Part shown: positions 36,620 through 47,984 of the stretch, in pieces
How the letters are laid out: every line of letters begins with the position of its first letter
Position numbering within the stretch: position 1 is the first letter of the stretch
Source of the DNA: Eutypella sp. D-1
Lineage: Eukaryota > Ascomycota > Sordariomycetes > Xylariales > Diatrypaceae
Length of the DNA: 64,000 nucleotides
Assembly (NCBI GenBank): GCA_023313575.1
Contig: JAJTTP010000013.1
Location: 868,001-932,000, forward strand
Direction of reading: 5' to 3'
Translations under genes and position numbers: made by a program
Notes under the pieces: generated by a model
Databases searched by the model: none
What the model was told of the DNA's origin: nothing
What the model saw: the letters and a program-made list of their open reading frames with translations, nothing else

Positions 36620-38043
36620 ATTGTCCAAATCCAGGTTAGTATAGCCCGTTCTGGTGGTTGTCAGGTATGTACGACTCCAAATCTGGGATGGCGATAGAAT
36701 GGCTGGTGGATTAATTGGTGGTGGTGGTGGTGCAGGTGATGATGGTGGTGTGTAATGGAATTGAAGAACTAGAAGCGTGAGATATTCAGATTCTCGATAC
36801 TGTGGCACGCGCTAGTTTAAATGCGATGGTTCAACTAGATGAACGAACCGCCTTAGTATCTAGGTAAGAATAAACCCGGTAGGGGAATTGGGCAGTCGTT
36901 GAAGTGCCTGATATACAGACTTTATCCCTAATAACCTGAATTGTCAGATTGGGCCGTTGCGAAGTTAGGTAGTCAAGTTGTAGTCGAATGAACAAAGATC
37001 TTGCCAATCTTGCCTCTATAAGGGAGTTTGTATAGGAAACCAAAGAAGTTGATAGGTTCAAAGTTGTTGTAAAGTCAGAGAAGTACGGAGTCGGAGACGG
37101 GGGTGGAAGGGGGGGGAGATGGTGGCTTATGACGTTTGGTGGAGATACGAAACCTAGGGTATATCTAGTACTTCAGCACTTGTAGAGTAGCCCCGGAGGT
37201 GTCCACGTTTGTTTCAACAAAGGTCAAGACAAAGTTTGGTTGGTTGGCACGTTGAGTACCTGAGATTTCCGCCAACTTACCCAGATGGTCGGAGTTGTCC
37301 ACGGTACCTACATATTAAGGTTAGGTACCTGCCAACTGTGAGTGTCACACATGTGAACTTTGAGTTTACTTATCTACTTAGGTACGTATCAGTAAGTACC
37401 TCTCATCCAACCAGCACTAGCCACAACTGCCACCCTTTAAGAGAAATCTACGGGACCTATGTACCTATATCTTACACCTGAGATATACTGCTTAGATCTA
37501 CTGGTGTCCAGACAGTCAGATGCCCGGCCCGATACCGTACTTTAGTCGTAAGTCACTGTAGTATGTAATTGCCAAGAGTTCCCCAGCTCTCCTCATCTAC
37601 CTTCACTGTACCTACGTACCTGGGTAGGGCAGCTCTTTTAAACGCCGACTATACCGATGCCAATGAACCAATTACATCCGTAGAGATAAGTGGGTCTGTA
37701 CTTTAAGCATCCCGCTGCCGGTAAGTGTTGTATGAGGCCAAGCCAGAATGCACATACACAGCTCCACTAAGTACCTAATACTCACTTCTATTAACAGATG
37801 CACATCATCACATTACATAGCACTCTAATAAGCATCTCTTTTCATGTGATCCAGCTAGACTCAAACAAATGTATTTGATCCGACCTTCCTAGTTATCTCC
37901 GTCCTCCGTCCTCCGTCCAACATCGTTCCTTCTTCCCGGACCCTCACCATCACCCTCCTCCCCCCTCTCCCCTCCTTCACTCCGGACCCATCCCATCGCC
38001 AAACCCACCCTCCCCCAAACTACCGCCGACGTCCGCTCCGACC
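36620..38043. promoter_or_regulatory. Divergent promoter region between eIF2 beta and MIM2
   Basis: This 1.4 kb separates two divergent housekeeping genes. A run of GTGG triplets (36715-36740, plus strand) lies just upstream of the eIF2 beta start, and C/T-rich sequence (37900-38040) precedes MIM2, with a CGTCCTC repeat at about 37901-37919. Several TACCTA/TAGGTA motifs occur at 37325-37385 and 37610-37625. Confidence 0.45.
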
Positions 38044-38527
38044 ATGTCTCTCTCCGAGTCCTTCTCCATACCGGACATACCGGGCTGCGAAGACAACGAC
38101 GACGAGATCGACTCCCTGCCCTCGACCTCCACCGAGGACTTCGACTCCGACGACGACGCGGACTACGAGGATGCCCAGCGGGAGTGGGAGACCAGCATGC
38201 AGCAGCTCGAGCTGCTCCTCACCATGATCCTGATCCCCTTTGCCGGCAAATACTTCGGCCGGAAATTCGCATACTGGAGTATGATTTTTTCCCCAACTTC
38301 CCATTTCCATTTCCATTTCCATTTACACTCCCCAAAACTCTCTTGTTTTTTTTGTTTTTTTTTAACTATTCAACTACTACTTTTTGCGGCATAAGTTTCT
38401 GACGTGGTTTCATTATCTAATAGGCTGGGCGAGATACATGGAGTGGCTGCACAACGTCGAGATACGGTGGACGAGCAAGAAGACGTTCAAAGCGGCGGGG
38501 GCGGTGGAGGCCGCGGCGACTCTGTGA
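38044..38527 (+). CDS. mim2: Mitochondrial outer-membrane import protein MIM2 (two exons)
   Basis: Small outer-membrane protein that works with Mim1 in inserting alpha-helical proteins into the mitochondrial outer membrane. Exon 1 is 38044-38278 and exon 2 38424-38527, with a 145-nt intron (GTATGA donor, TAATAG acceptor), for 112 residues. The N-terminal half is acidic (DNDDEIDS, DFDSDDDADYED). The conserved core is REWETSMQQLELLLTMILIP followed by FAGKYFGRKFAYWSWARYMEW, one hydrophobic helix with a Gly/Tyr-rich end. The C-terminus (KTFKAAGAVEAAATL) also fits the family. The second exon is too short to have been found as an open frame on its own; the junction within AYW-S-WARYMEW supports it. 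The name rests on remembered family motifs. Confidence 0.78.
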
Positions 38528-40304
38528 GGACCTCTGTGAGGCCCCGCCGCCGCCCGCGGCTTGCATGCATTGCATCGCATCGGATTTTACAAAAATTACA
38601 TAACGAACAAAGCAGGCGGTCATCGCATCATCGTCCATCCTCGTGGCCTGGGGGATATAAAATCAAAAAGAGGGAGGAAGAGACGAGGATAGATGCGTCG
38701 TTGACTGGCTTAGGCGTACATACTGAAAATGGGGGCGTTCATCTGCACATATCTGCGAAAGATAAAAAAAGAACAAGGACCTAGACAAGTACTAGGGTGT
38801 ATTTACGACAAACAATGAAAAATGAAGTCAAAAAGAAAGCATTCAAGTGTCTAAGGGCCTGGAGGACCATTCTTCAACAGCTTCCTGGGTTTGCTCATAG
38901 AGTAATAAGATGGAATGGGGTCCTGGTGAATATTTAAAATGGCTAGCTCGCGTGTCGGACGGGCATTCGGCTGTGCTATCATTCCCGGGCACCACCGCCG
39001 CCGCTGTCCCCTTTCAGTCCGGGCATCGCTACTGTTTCCTTTGCCTCACGGGCTAGCAGGCAACAGAGGTATTGCCCAGCCCAAAGCTTTTCAGAATGTT
39101 GAAAGTACACGACCTTATTGGCAGAGAGTGTCGCCATGAGCCAATATTATTCATGACTTCGGTTATATATCGCCCAAAAAACCTATACGTGACGTGCACG
39201 GTAGCCGGCCTCCCAAGCTGTGCTGAAAGGTTCTGGACATCAAGTCCTCTTCCAGCGATATCCACCTGAGCATGTTAGGTAAGGTAGCATAGATGCTGAG
39301 TGAACCCCTATCCACCTCCAGTTTTGCAGACTGCGCAAGCGCACCAGCAGCCCTACCCATCTTTCCCATGGATGTCGTAATATATGCCACCGATGCGCAC
39401 AGCCAGAAGCTTCATGTTGAAGTATACATCGACTTCTATTCCAAGGCACTACGTATCAAAAGCACACTGCGAATGCATGATTGTAAGCATTATGTATTAA
39501 GCCACTTAGAGAGAAGGGGGGGTGGGACGACCAGGTATGTCAGCCACCGGGTCTTCCATGCAGTTACGACCTCGCCGTACAAATTACCCGGACGTTAACA
39601 GTGCGTCCAGTCACCTTCTAAGATTCATCCCGATAACCCACAGGAACCAATATGTCAAGACCGGGGAATCGCATAGACCAAACGCACCGAAACACAATGC
39701 CAATCGCCTTTTCTAACCACAAAGTGCAAAGACTGGAAGTCGCGCATGCCAAATCATCGACACGCTGAGCTTCTTAAAAAGGAGGTCCCGGATGCTCCGA
39801 GGGACCGCTCGAGACCGCCTATCTCGCACGCCTTTCTCGCGCAGCGCATTCGCTGCCTGTAGATTTTGAGACGGCCCACCACCGTACAGGAACCAGCCGG
39901 TGCGTAAGTGGGGCCGCGGGTGGCGGCCCTCGGTCCGCGAGCGCCGGATTCGGAGGCTGCATCTCGTAGGTGCGGTGCGTGGGGGCTGCGGGGATTGACC
40001 TATTATGCGCGATTAGGGGGGTTGGTGTAAAAAGGATAACTACATATGGACGCACGCTTTTTGTTATATATTGCAATATTCGCGTAAATCACAGGCATAG
40101 ACAACATCGCAATGAAATGACGAATATGGTCTCGACTCTCAACAATAGCACTTGGTAACCGAGAAGAGAATAAGTAATATGAGAACGGGAAGTATCAATT
40201 TAACTGTTTTGGGTATATATAGGGGATAGTTTATAGCATCAACAACCACATAGTGCCAGACACGGAGCAGACATATCCCAGTCGGACCCCATCCGCGCCC
40301 CAAA
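38528..40304. other. Convergent intergenic region between MIM2 and IDO
   Basis: Holds the 3' ends of both genes. Short frames at 39293-39598 and elsewhere show no family features, and those near 39840-40020 are Arg/Pro-rich noise. No repeats or RNA genes were seen. Confidence 0.4.
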
Positions 40305-41900
40305 TCAAGCACTGAGGCCGTGGCCAACGACGCCGCGCTCGCGGCAGTACTTCTCGACCTCCTTGCGCAGGGTGTCGCGCTGCCGGGTGGCGCGGTCCAT
40401 GATCTCGGCGCACTCGGGGCCGAGAGCGGCGGCGTCGCCGCCGACGGACCGGTACACCTCGGCCATCTCGTCTAGCACCGCCTGCAGCTGGTTCGGCAGC
40501 CAGGTGACGATGGGGCTGCCGCCCGTCGCCGTCGGGTGGCTCGTCTGCTTGAGGATGTACTCGCGCGCGAAGCACCAGTGGCGCCACCGGAAGTCGCGGA
40601 CCTGATCCAGCACCTCGATCCAGAGGCTGCGGGACTCGCGGACGCGCTCCTTATCGTCACCATCTGCCACGCTGCTGCTGTCCGTCGCAAGCGCGAAGTC
40701 CCGCGCGCCCAGGGCCTCGGAGCGCTCGGCGACCCAGCCGAGGAAGCGGCGGTGGTCGCCGGGGCGGTAGGAGCGGAAATCGCGCAGGATGTCGGTGAGC
40801 GGGGTGTCGGGGAGGCGGAGATTGACGAGGTTGTCGACGAGGGGCACGATGGAGTCGTTGGCGCCGCTCTCGCCGCGGAAGCTGACGCGGCCCTCCTCGT
40901 CGGCGCCCTCGAGCTCCACGCCCTCGTACCGCACCCCGCGCGGGAACATTGACTGCGACGTGATCCCGAAGATGAACGTCCGGAAGTGCGTGTACGCCCG
41001 CGGCTTCGACCGCCCCCACATCCCCTCCATCACCCCGTTGATCCGCGCAAGCGCGTCCCGCACCTGGCGCAGCCCCGCGTTGAAGGCCTCGCGTCGGCCG
41101 CTGGCCACGTCCGACGACAGCGCCGCGAGGCTCGCCACCGTCCCTGCGACCAGCGGCCCGGAGTTCTTCACCATGTCCACGTGCACCAGCACGAAGCCCG
41201 CCTCCGACGACGTCGGGTCGAGCCCGTACTCGAACGCCCGGATTAGACGCAGGTTCGAGGACTCCATGCCCAGCGCGGGGTCCTCGAGCCGGTAGTTGAA
41301 CAGCGCGTAGGACCCGGCGTACTCCATGAAGGGCTTGAAGCCACAGCTGTATAGGGTTGGTATGCGTTAGTTGATGCTTGGTCTGATGTACTGATAAGGG
41401 GTGCTGGGGTGTTGAGGTGTTTGGGTACTGAGTATGGTAACATACAGCTCAGCGCACCGAGCGATCGGCCGCGCGATATTAGCTGGGAGGACGTCCCTCC
41501 CTAGGCCGTAGGGCTCATCCTTGATGAACCGCAGGTGGCAGGGCTCGAGGAGGTAGGCGGACGCCAAGAACGAGTAGTCACGGTACAGGGCGTTCATCAG
41601 CGGCAGGTTGGCGCCAAACTTGTCGACCTGGTCCGTGAGGTCCGGGAGCTCGGAGTGCACCGCGTCGCCCAGCTTGCCCTTGGCGAGGAGGCCGGGCTCG
41701 CCGGCCAGCGTCTGGATGGGCATCCTCTGCAGCAGGGACTCCAGCGCGTCGAACTCCGCCGGCAGCGTCACGATGGGGTCCATGCGCGGCAGGAACCCCC
41801 GCGTCGTCGACACCATGAACGCCGGGAGCGTCGTGTCATCCGGCTTGGTGTCCTCGAGGACCTCGAAGGAGGATGGAGGTGGCAGAGTCTCAATCGTCAT
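40305..41900 (-). CDS. Indoleamine 2,3-dioxygenase family protein (two exons)
   Basis: Heme dioxygenase family that opens the indole ring of tryptophan to N-formylkynurenine, first step of the kynurenine/NAD route (BNA2 in yeast). Exon 1 is 41900-41446 and exon 2 41346-40305, with a 100-nt intron (GTATGT donor, TACAG acceptor), for 498 residues. Typical family text: STTRGFLP and LPAEFDALESLLQRMP near the start, GFKPFMEYAGSYALFNYRL across the junction, and near residue 400 the FRWRHWCFAREYI block with the conserved His, followed by SHPTATGGSPIVTWLPNQL. Filamentous fungi carry several IDO paralogues that differ strongly in tryptophan activity; I cannot tell which type this is. GC content is high across exon 2, so long shadow frames appear on the other strand. 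Confidence 0.88.
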
Positions 41901-42073
41901 GGTTGAGGAAGAGTGTGTGAGACGATATATATATTTAAAGGGGGGTTGGGGGTGAATTTAGGCAGAAAAAGGCGCTTTGTTGGGGGTGGGTGAGTGTTAC
42001 GTGCTCAGTGTGTGATGAAGAGGGGAAGCAAAAACCAGTTACCAGGCCGCCGAAGCTTCCGTTAATATAGACC

Positions 42074-42096
42074 GTGGCCGGAACTGTTCCGGCCAC
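42074..42096. repeat. Perfect hairpin GTGGCCGGAA / TTCCGGCCAC
   Basis: Ten-base arms with a CTG loop, about 170 bp upstream of the IDO start. The core CCGGAAC..GTTCCGG also has the shape of an inverted CCG/CGG pair as bound by Zn(II)2Cys6 regulators. Confidence 0.7.
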
Positions 42097-42537
42097 AGCG
42101 GGGGAGGTACAATCTCCGGCCATGACGTGTCCGGTTGGTGCGCGTATGCAACTGACATCACGACCGTCGTTGGAGCGGGCCGGCATTTTCTCGATCCTGC
42201 GCTTGGCTAACGGGACAAGCCTGCTTACGCCCTTTATACGACCTAGAGACCATCGTTATCAAGAGCGTCGGTGGCCATGATAGGCATGGGGCAGTGTTTA
42301 GGTGTCGTGCAAGGCCGGTTTGTGTCGGGCGACGTTACGCCGGATGGGGCCTCTACGTAAGAACCATCGCAAGTCTAGTAATCATCTTCCTCGGATTGGC
42401 CACTTGGCACGAGTCCTCCTGCCTGGGGTAAGACTACCTCGGCATTCGTGATTCGCGGCGGAGATGAAGTCTTCAAGTAATAGATTGCCCCGTCTCCACC
42501 CCAAGCCGGGATCGGTAGGCCTGGTTAGGTTTTTCGA

Positions 42538-42557
42538 GGCCGGAATTCATTCCGGCC
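42538..42557. repeat. Perfect hairpin GGCCGGAAT / ATTCCGGCC
   Basis: Nine-base arms with a two-base loop. It shares the GGCCGGAA arm with the hairpin 450 bp to the left, so the two are likely related. Confidence 0.7.
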
Positions 42558-42941
42558 ACTCCCCACTCGGCGGTGGTGCTCACGTGAACGGCCCAGCAAC
42601 AAGGCACACGTGAACATAATAATGCTGCACTAAAAAAAACACCACACTTCTAATTTCCATCGCTAATGCTACCTGAAGATTGTAGCACTGGTTAAAGTCC
42701 AGAAAAACTATGTAATGTCAAAACTCTAAAAAGAGGAAAAAGCATGCTTCTCTTATCGTGCCAAGCCATTGCCTGAGCACCAGCTCAGCCCCTATCGACC
42801 CTTTTAAATCTTGCCGAATACCGAACGCCGGCGATGCTATATAAATAAGGGTCATCCTGACCACACATTGAGTATCAAAGCAACTCCCTATAAAATGCAA
42901 ATTACAATCAATCAATACCTAAAACAAATTTCTATCATTTA

Positions 42942-45900
42942 TCAGAACCAACTTCGTTTGTGCGGCAACTCGGTACCCTGAGTCGTCGGAGACTCAGTCG
43001 TGGCGGAAGGGGTATCCGAAACAGTAGTGTGCCCAGATGATGCGGACCCAGCACTTGTAGGCGACGAGCCACTCGTAGTCGGGGTCTCAGCTGTTGAGGT
43101 TTCCGTGGTCGATGTTTCCGTAGTTGCAGTGTCTGTAGGTGAAGTAGCCTTGCTGGAACCTGCAGTCGAGCTACCCATTCCTGAGGTCACCGAATCCGAG
43201 GTTCCCGTAATTACGTCGCTCGTGCTCGGGCTTTCTGTCTGGGATGTGCCCGTGGGTGCGCTTCCCGAACTCGAGCTATCCGTGGTGCTGGTTCCCCCCG
43301 ATGCCTCCGTTGCGGCGCTTTCTGTATGAGACCCCCCTATCTTCGAAGTCTCCGTTGTTGAGCTTCCTGTGGCTGCACTGCCTGTGGTTCCGCTCCCCGT
43401 TGTCGAAGGCCCCGTAGCTGAAGTCCCTGATGGGCTGTTTGTACCCGAACTTCCCGTAATTGACGTATCCGTCTTTGAGCTTCCCGTCGAGGTTCCCGTC
43501 GCTGAATGCGTTGTGTCCGAGCTTGTCGTGTGAGTGTCACTCATGGTTGCGCTTCCCGAGCTCGCTGTGCCCGTAGTGTGCGTCCCCGTCGAGGTCTCCG
43601 ATGTTGTGCTCTCTGCACTGGATGTTCCCGTGGTTGAGCTCCCTGTGGTTGCGCTTCCCGTGGTTACGCTCTCCGCAGTTTTACTCTCGGTAGTGGTGCT
43701 ACCTGTGATGGCACTCCCCGTGGCACTCCCGGTGGTTTCGCTACCATTACTGGAAGGCTCTGTTTTGGAAGCACCTGCAGTTGATGTGCCTGTGACCGAG
43801 CTTTCTGCGGTCGAAGACCCTGATGTTTTACTCTCAGTCTGGCTAGACGCGATTGAAGTCTCGATCTTTAAGTTCCCAGCATGCGTCGTACCCGTGCTTA
43901 CACTCTCTAGGGTGGAGCTCCCCGTAGCGGTGCTTCCCGTGGAGGGCCCCTTATCCGAACTTCCGGTAGTTGAAGTGCTCGCGTTCGTGGTCCCAGTAGT
44001 AGTGCCCGTGGTAGCACTTCCTGGAGTCGAACTCCCTGCAGCGGAACTTCCTGTCGACGTAATCATATTCGAGCTACCCGAAGTAGACGTTTCCGTTGGG
44101 GTCCCGGTCGCTGAGTGTCCCCTGTTTGAGGTTCCCGACGTCGAGTTCCCCATATGAGTGGTGCCGGTAGTTGTGCTTTCCGTAGACGAAGTCCCGGTCG
44201 AGCCGCCTACAGTTGAGGAAACCGTATTCGAAGACCCTGTACTCCCGCTTCCAGACACTTGGGTTTGTGTTGGGGTCTCCGACTGCGGCATATTCGTGTG
44301 TGAGCTCTCCGTGGTGACGCTCCCTGTGGTTGAGGATACTGTGACTGAAGTTCCCGCGGTCGAAGCTCCCGAAGATAAAGTCCCCGACGAAGTTCCCTCT
44401 GTCGGAGGACTTGTTGAAGACCTCACTATCGAAGTGTCTGTTGTTAAGGATCTCGAATTAGAGGTCTCCGTGGCCGAGCTCCCCGTTGTCGAGCCTTCAG
44501 TCGTTGTCCCCACAGTGGAACTCCCCGTAGTTGCGCCTTCTGCGGTCGAGGACACCCCGGTCGAGGACCCTGTGGATGTACCCTGGACCGAGCTTGTCTC
44601 CGTCGGAGAAGCCGCATGCGACTGTCCTGTGCGGGAGCTCGTTTCCTCAGAGGTCGAGCTTCCCACAGTCGACGCACCTCCCTGCAGTATATTACCCGCT
44701 GCGCTCCCTGTCATCGAATGCCCCGGTATCGAATGGCTCGTCGTCGAAGAGCCTGTCATAGAAGGCCCCGACGCTAAGCTCACGGTATCCGAGTTACCCG
44801 TCGAGCTTGCCGCCATCGCGGATCCCGTCCTCGGTGTCTCTGTGCTCGAGGCCCCCGACGCAGAAGCAGAGCCACTAGCCGTCAGGGTCCCCGACGTAGC
44901 CGGTATTCCCGTGCCTGAAGACGCGCCCATTTGATTTCGCTGGGGCGGCCTCAGCCGCGGGACGCCGCCGTCGCTGGACTCGCTGCTCGCGTTCGTTGCG
45001 CTCGACTTGTCCGTTGACTCGGTGCTGCTCTCTGAAATCGACGCTGTCGTGGTTGGTGCTGTGACAGTGGATGATGTCTCGCTAGACGGCGTCGTGTTCG
45101 GGAGTGCGGTGCTTAGCGAGGACTGGGATGACTGTGCCGCCGACGAGGGTGTTGCTCTCGACAGTGTCGTGGTGACTATCGTGGTAAGCGATGTGGTAGA
45201 TGAAAGTGTCGTGGTTAAAGGTGTGTCCGTCCCCATTGGCGTATTCGCTGTCGCGGTCCCATGCTCCGACCCTCGCGAGTTCGGGAGCGAAGAGGTCGGG
45301 AGCGAGATCGTCGCGGTCGATGACGACGTCTGCGACGCTAGTAGAAACTCCTGCGTGTCTGAAAGCGATGTGACCGCTGTAGAGCCCGTGTTGGGATATG
45401 CCGGCGTCGTCCCGGTCCCGCTCAGGGCTTTGTTCGGGAACGCCGGTCCGTGGGTAGCGGACTGAACCCCAGACGCCGAGCTGGCCGGGCTCGAGGTGAT
45501 CGATATCGTGGTTGTTATCGTCGAGGTGGTGTGAGCAGTTGAGCTACTCAGACTGCTTCCTTGTGAGGACGCTGCTACAGAACTGCCTGCACTCTGGCTC
45601 ATTGGCGGTAATCTGTTAAGCGAGCTGGCAGGAGGGATAGTGAGTGGATGGCTTGATGGATTGGTTTGCGGAGTAGTCGCCGCAGTGGCCAACGGAGTGG
45701 ACGTCCGGGTCGTTGGGCTGGTTGGTAGGCTAGTCAACGGATGAGTCACGAGACCGGTCGACGCACTATCTGTGCTGGAAGATCCTGAAGGTGCTGCTGG
45801 ATGTGGCGCGAAGCCGATCCTCACGATGCTCGTTGTCAAAGTGAGCGGACTCGTGACCTGCAGAGTGCTGCTTCCGCCACTTAGAAAGGGATTCAGCACA

Positions 45901-47177
45901 AAATGCCCCTTCCCCTTGCCCCCGGCGCCTGGATCCGAGCTGGGTGCCGTCGCTGTCGAGTCGTCCGGCGCAGACGTACCCGGTGGCGCTGTACCCTCGT
46001 GCGTCGGCAGGGTGGTTTGTGGGAAGCCCCAGGGAGCCTTCTTAGTGGATGGTCCATCGGTGAACCCGTTCGGCCCTTTAGACGAAGTGGCGGCAGGCGT
46101 CGATATCGTAGTAATCCGCGTGACTTTTGTGGTCGACATGACGGTTGTAGTACTATCAGTTCCTGAGACGCTAGGTGGATGTTTCATATAACTGTTAATT
46201 GAACCGGTAACTGGGGTCGAGGCTGGATTGCCCGCTGCCATAGTCCAATCGGTGGAGGGGCTGGAAGGGTAATTCATGTGGCCCTTCCATGGGTTCGGAA
46301 TCGAGACTGAGGGCAGCTCCGATGTTGACGCTTGATCAGGCGTTGATGCCAGGCTCGAAGTCGATACTGGTTGAAAAGTTGACCCCGGAGAAGACGCCGA
46401 TGTTGAACTAGGTATCGCAGCTACGGGACCGGTCGTGCCCAGCATGTTCGGGTATGTCTGTGTGCTGCTAGTCTCAGGAGGTTGGTAAGAATTCTGTGCG
46501 AGATTAGTGGTTGGCTGCTGCGCGCTTGTTGCCGGGGTATTTGGCGAGGCCATAGCCCAGACTGGGGTCTTCGCCGAAGGGTAGGTCGGTGATGGAGTAC
46601 TAGAGCTGGTCTTAGAGCGCGTGATGGGGAATATCTGGAGCGTAGTGCTCGGCAGCACTAGATGGGACGTGGTGCCGCTGACATAGAGGCTACCCGCAGA
46701 AGTATCGACATGGTGGCTCGACGGCATCGCCGTGGCCTGCGGGGTACTTATAGGCGTTACCGTCGGGGCCGCCGTGGTGGGGGTGGTCGGCTCAGGCGAG
46801 GCTACCTCCTGGTTCATTGATAACTGCTGAACTAGCATCATGACCTCGCCCATGTATTGGAGCACCTTGTCGGTTACGTTATGGAGCTCCTCCTGTAAGC
46901 GCGGAAAATCGTCGACCGCAGACTTGATCTGCTGCTCGACGCCGGCCGCGTCTCGCGCCCGGAGCCGAGGCTGGGCGCTTATAGGATGGTGCTCTTGGGA
47001 CACATCGCACGGACATGTCGTTCCGCCTCTGAGGTCCCGGCGTATATCGTGAGCGCCGGGGCCTGCGTCGGCCGCTCTTCCCGTGAGCGGCCTGTCAAAA
47101 AGAGAGTGCGCTAGTGGAAGGGTGCCCAGTAGGAGCACCGAAACGAAAGGACGGTTTAGTGCCGAAAATAGCTTCAT
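42942..47177 (-). CDS. Secreted mucin-like Ser/Thr/Gly-repeat protein, 1411 residues
   Basis: One uninterrupted frame. Residues 1-25 (MKLFSALNRPFVSVLLLGTL...) are a good secretion signal. A short mature N-terminal domain follows, with a CPC pair near residue 54 and an amphipathic, coiled-coil-like helix at about 80-125 (VEQQIKSAVDDFPRLQEELH). Everything after about 130 is Ser/Thr/Pro- and then Ser/Thr/Gly-rich. From about 750 to 1390 it is a degenerate five-residue repeat of the kind TGSST/TESST/TGTSA. Such regions are normally heavily O-mannosylated and extended. The C-terminus (ELPHKRSWF) lacks the hydrophobic tail needed for a GPI anchor, so the protein is probably released or held in the wall non-covalently. 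No catalytic domain is visible. Wall mucin, adhesin or surface sensor ectodomain are all possible. The repeat makes long valine-rich shadow frames on the plus strand. Confidence 0.8.
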   Translation of the reverse strand: MKLFSALNRPFVSVLLLGTLPLAHSLFDRPLTGRAADAGPGAHDIRRDLRGGTTCPCDVSQEHHPISAQPRLRARDAAGVEQQIKSAVDDFPRLQEELHNVTDKVLQYMGEVMMLVQQLSMNQEVASPEPTTPTTAAPTVTPISTPQATAMPSSHHVDTSAGSLYVSGTTSHLVLPSTTLQIFPITRSKTSSSTPSPTYPSAKTPVWAMASPNTPATSAQQPTTNLAQNSYQPPETSSTQTYPNMLGTTGPVAAIPSSTSASSPGSTFQPVSTSSLASTPDQASTSELPSVSIPNPWKGHMNYPSSPSTDWTMAAGNPASTPVTGSINSYMKHPPSVSGTDSTTTVMSTTKVTRITTISTPAATSSKGPNGFTDGPSTKKAPWGFPQTTLPTHEGTAPPGTSAPDDSTATAPSSDPGAGGKGKGHFVLNPFLSGGSSTLQVTSPLTLTTSIVRIGFAPHPAAPSGSSSTDSASTGLVTHPLTSLPTSPTTRTSTPLATAATTPQTNPSSHPLTIPPASSLNRLPPMSQSAGSSVAASSQGSSLSSSTAHTTSTITTTISITSSPASSASGVQSATHGPAFPNKALSGTGTTPAYPNTGSTAVTSLSDTQEFLLASQTSSSTATISLPTSSLPNSRGSEHGTATANTPMGTDTPLTTTLSSTTSLTTIVTTTLSRATPSSAAQSSQSSLSTALPNTTPSSETSSTVTAPTTTASISESSTESTDKSSATNASSESSDGGVPRLRPPQRNQMGASSGTGIPATSGTLTASGSASASGASSTETPRTGSAMAASSTGNSDTVSLASGPSMTGSSTTSHSIPGHSMTGSAAGNILQGGASTVGSSTSEETSSRTGQSHAASPTETSSVQGTSTGSSTGVSSTAEGATTGSSTVGTTTEGSTTGSSATETSNSRSLTTDTSIVRSSTSPPTEGTSSGTLSSGASTAGTSVTVSSTTGSVTTESSHTNMPQSETPTQTQVSGSGSTGSSNTVSSTVGGSTGTSSTESTTTGTTHMGNSTSGTSNRGHSATGTPTETSTSGSSNMITSTGSSAAGSSTPGSATTGTTTGTTNASTSTTGSSDKGPSTGSTATGSSTLESVSTGTTHAGNLKIETSIASSQTESKTSGSSTAESSVTGTSTAGASKTEPSSNGSETTGSATGSAITGSTTTESKTAESVTTGSATTGSSTTGTSSAESTTSETSTGTHTTGTASSGSATMSDTHTTSSDTTHSATGTSTGSSKTDTSITGSSGTNSPSGTSATGPSTTGSGTTGSAATGSSTTETSKIGGSHTESAATEASGGTSTTDSSSSGSAPTGTSQTESPSTSDVITGTSDSVTSGMGSSTAGSSKATSPTDTATTETSTTETSTAETPTTSGSSPTSAGSASSGHTTVSDTPSATTESPTTQGTELPHKRSWF

Positions 47178-47984
47178 AATTACGAAGAGAAAAAAAGAAA
47201 GACGTGAGAAGCAAATTATTAACTAGACTCGATTTGAAGTGACCTATCTCCGGGGGGGAATCTAGTATTAGTCCACCGGGTTTGAAAGAAAAGAACGGGA
47301 GGTAGCCCAGGCTACACAGGAGCCCCAACCTGCATGTTGGCTCTGACGGCTGTGTACCCCTATCTCCTTTGTGATGGCAGGTCTCGGTTGTTTTCCACCG
47401 CGAGGAAATGTTGTTGGTGGATTGACCCTGGTGACACTCGCCTATTTTGAGGAGAACACTGAAAGAGATTCTCTCATAGTTAACCCAACATGATGGTGTG
47501 TGTTGGTGTGCATTTACAATGTTCATTGTCTACTTACGGATTTTACCAGATCCGAGCGGATCACATAGCGATAAACCCAGCTGTTTTAAGCGACGTATTT
47601 CATTAATTACGAAAGAATCGCTATTGTCAGTTTGATGTAGCATAATATAGGGTCAGCAGGCCACCCCATCTTCTGCAGATTAACTCTCCAGACTCGTTCC
47701 AGCTCAATCAGTTGCACCTTGATTAAGGCGAGTATGGGCCAAATTCAATGTACCAGTGCAGCTCGTCGGCGCTTGATCACCAGTATCTGCTGATGATCAT
47801 TGAACATGTTCATAGACCATCGTCGCGTGGTCTTAGCCGAGCTCAATTCCCTCTCCTCAAATTCCTTTGTGCTGGAGCTGCGATTTTTGTGTGTCGGATA
47901 GGGCGAGCATATCCATGATCCTGCGTGCGCCTTTGCATCACAAGAAACGCTGTGCGGTGGAGTTGAGTGTCTCACTTCATTGCT
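47178..47984. other. Intergenic upstream of the mucin-like gene
   Basis: Promoter and leader of the minus-strand mucin-like gene lie here, with the 3' end of the next gene at the right edge. Frames at 47095-47526 and 47745-47975 are not credible. No repeats were seen. Confidence 0.4.

Larger units (their letters stand above)
41901..42941. promoter_or_regulatory. IDO upstream region with two perfect hairpins
   Basis: IDO starts at the left edge and the mucin-like gene ends at the right. Two perfect inverted repeats sit at 42074-42096 and 42538-42557 (listed separately). Otherwise no gene is visible. A short minus frame at 42718-42915 has no features. Confidence 0.45.

Noticed and set aside
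40536..41295. Long plus-strand ORFs opposite the IDO gene
   Set aside because: They are shadows caused by high GC in IDO exon 2, which is a clear family member.
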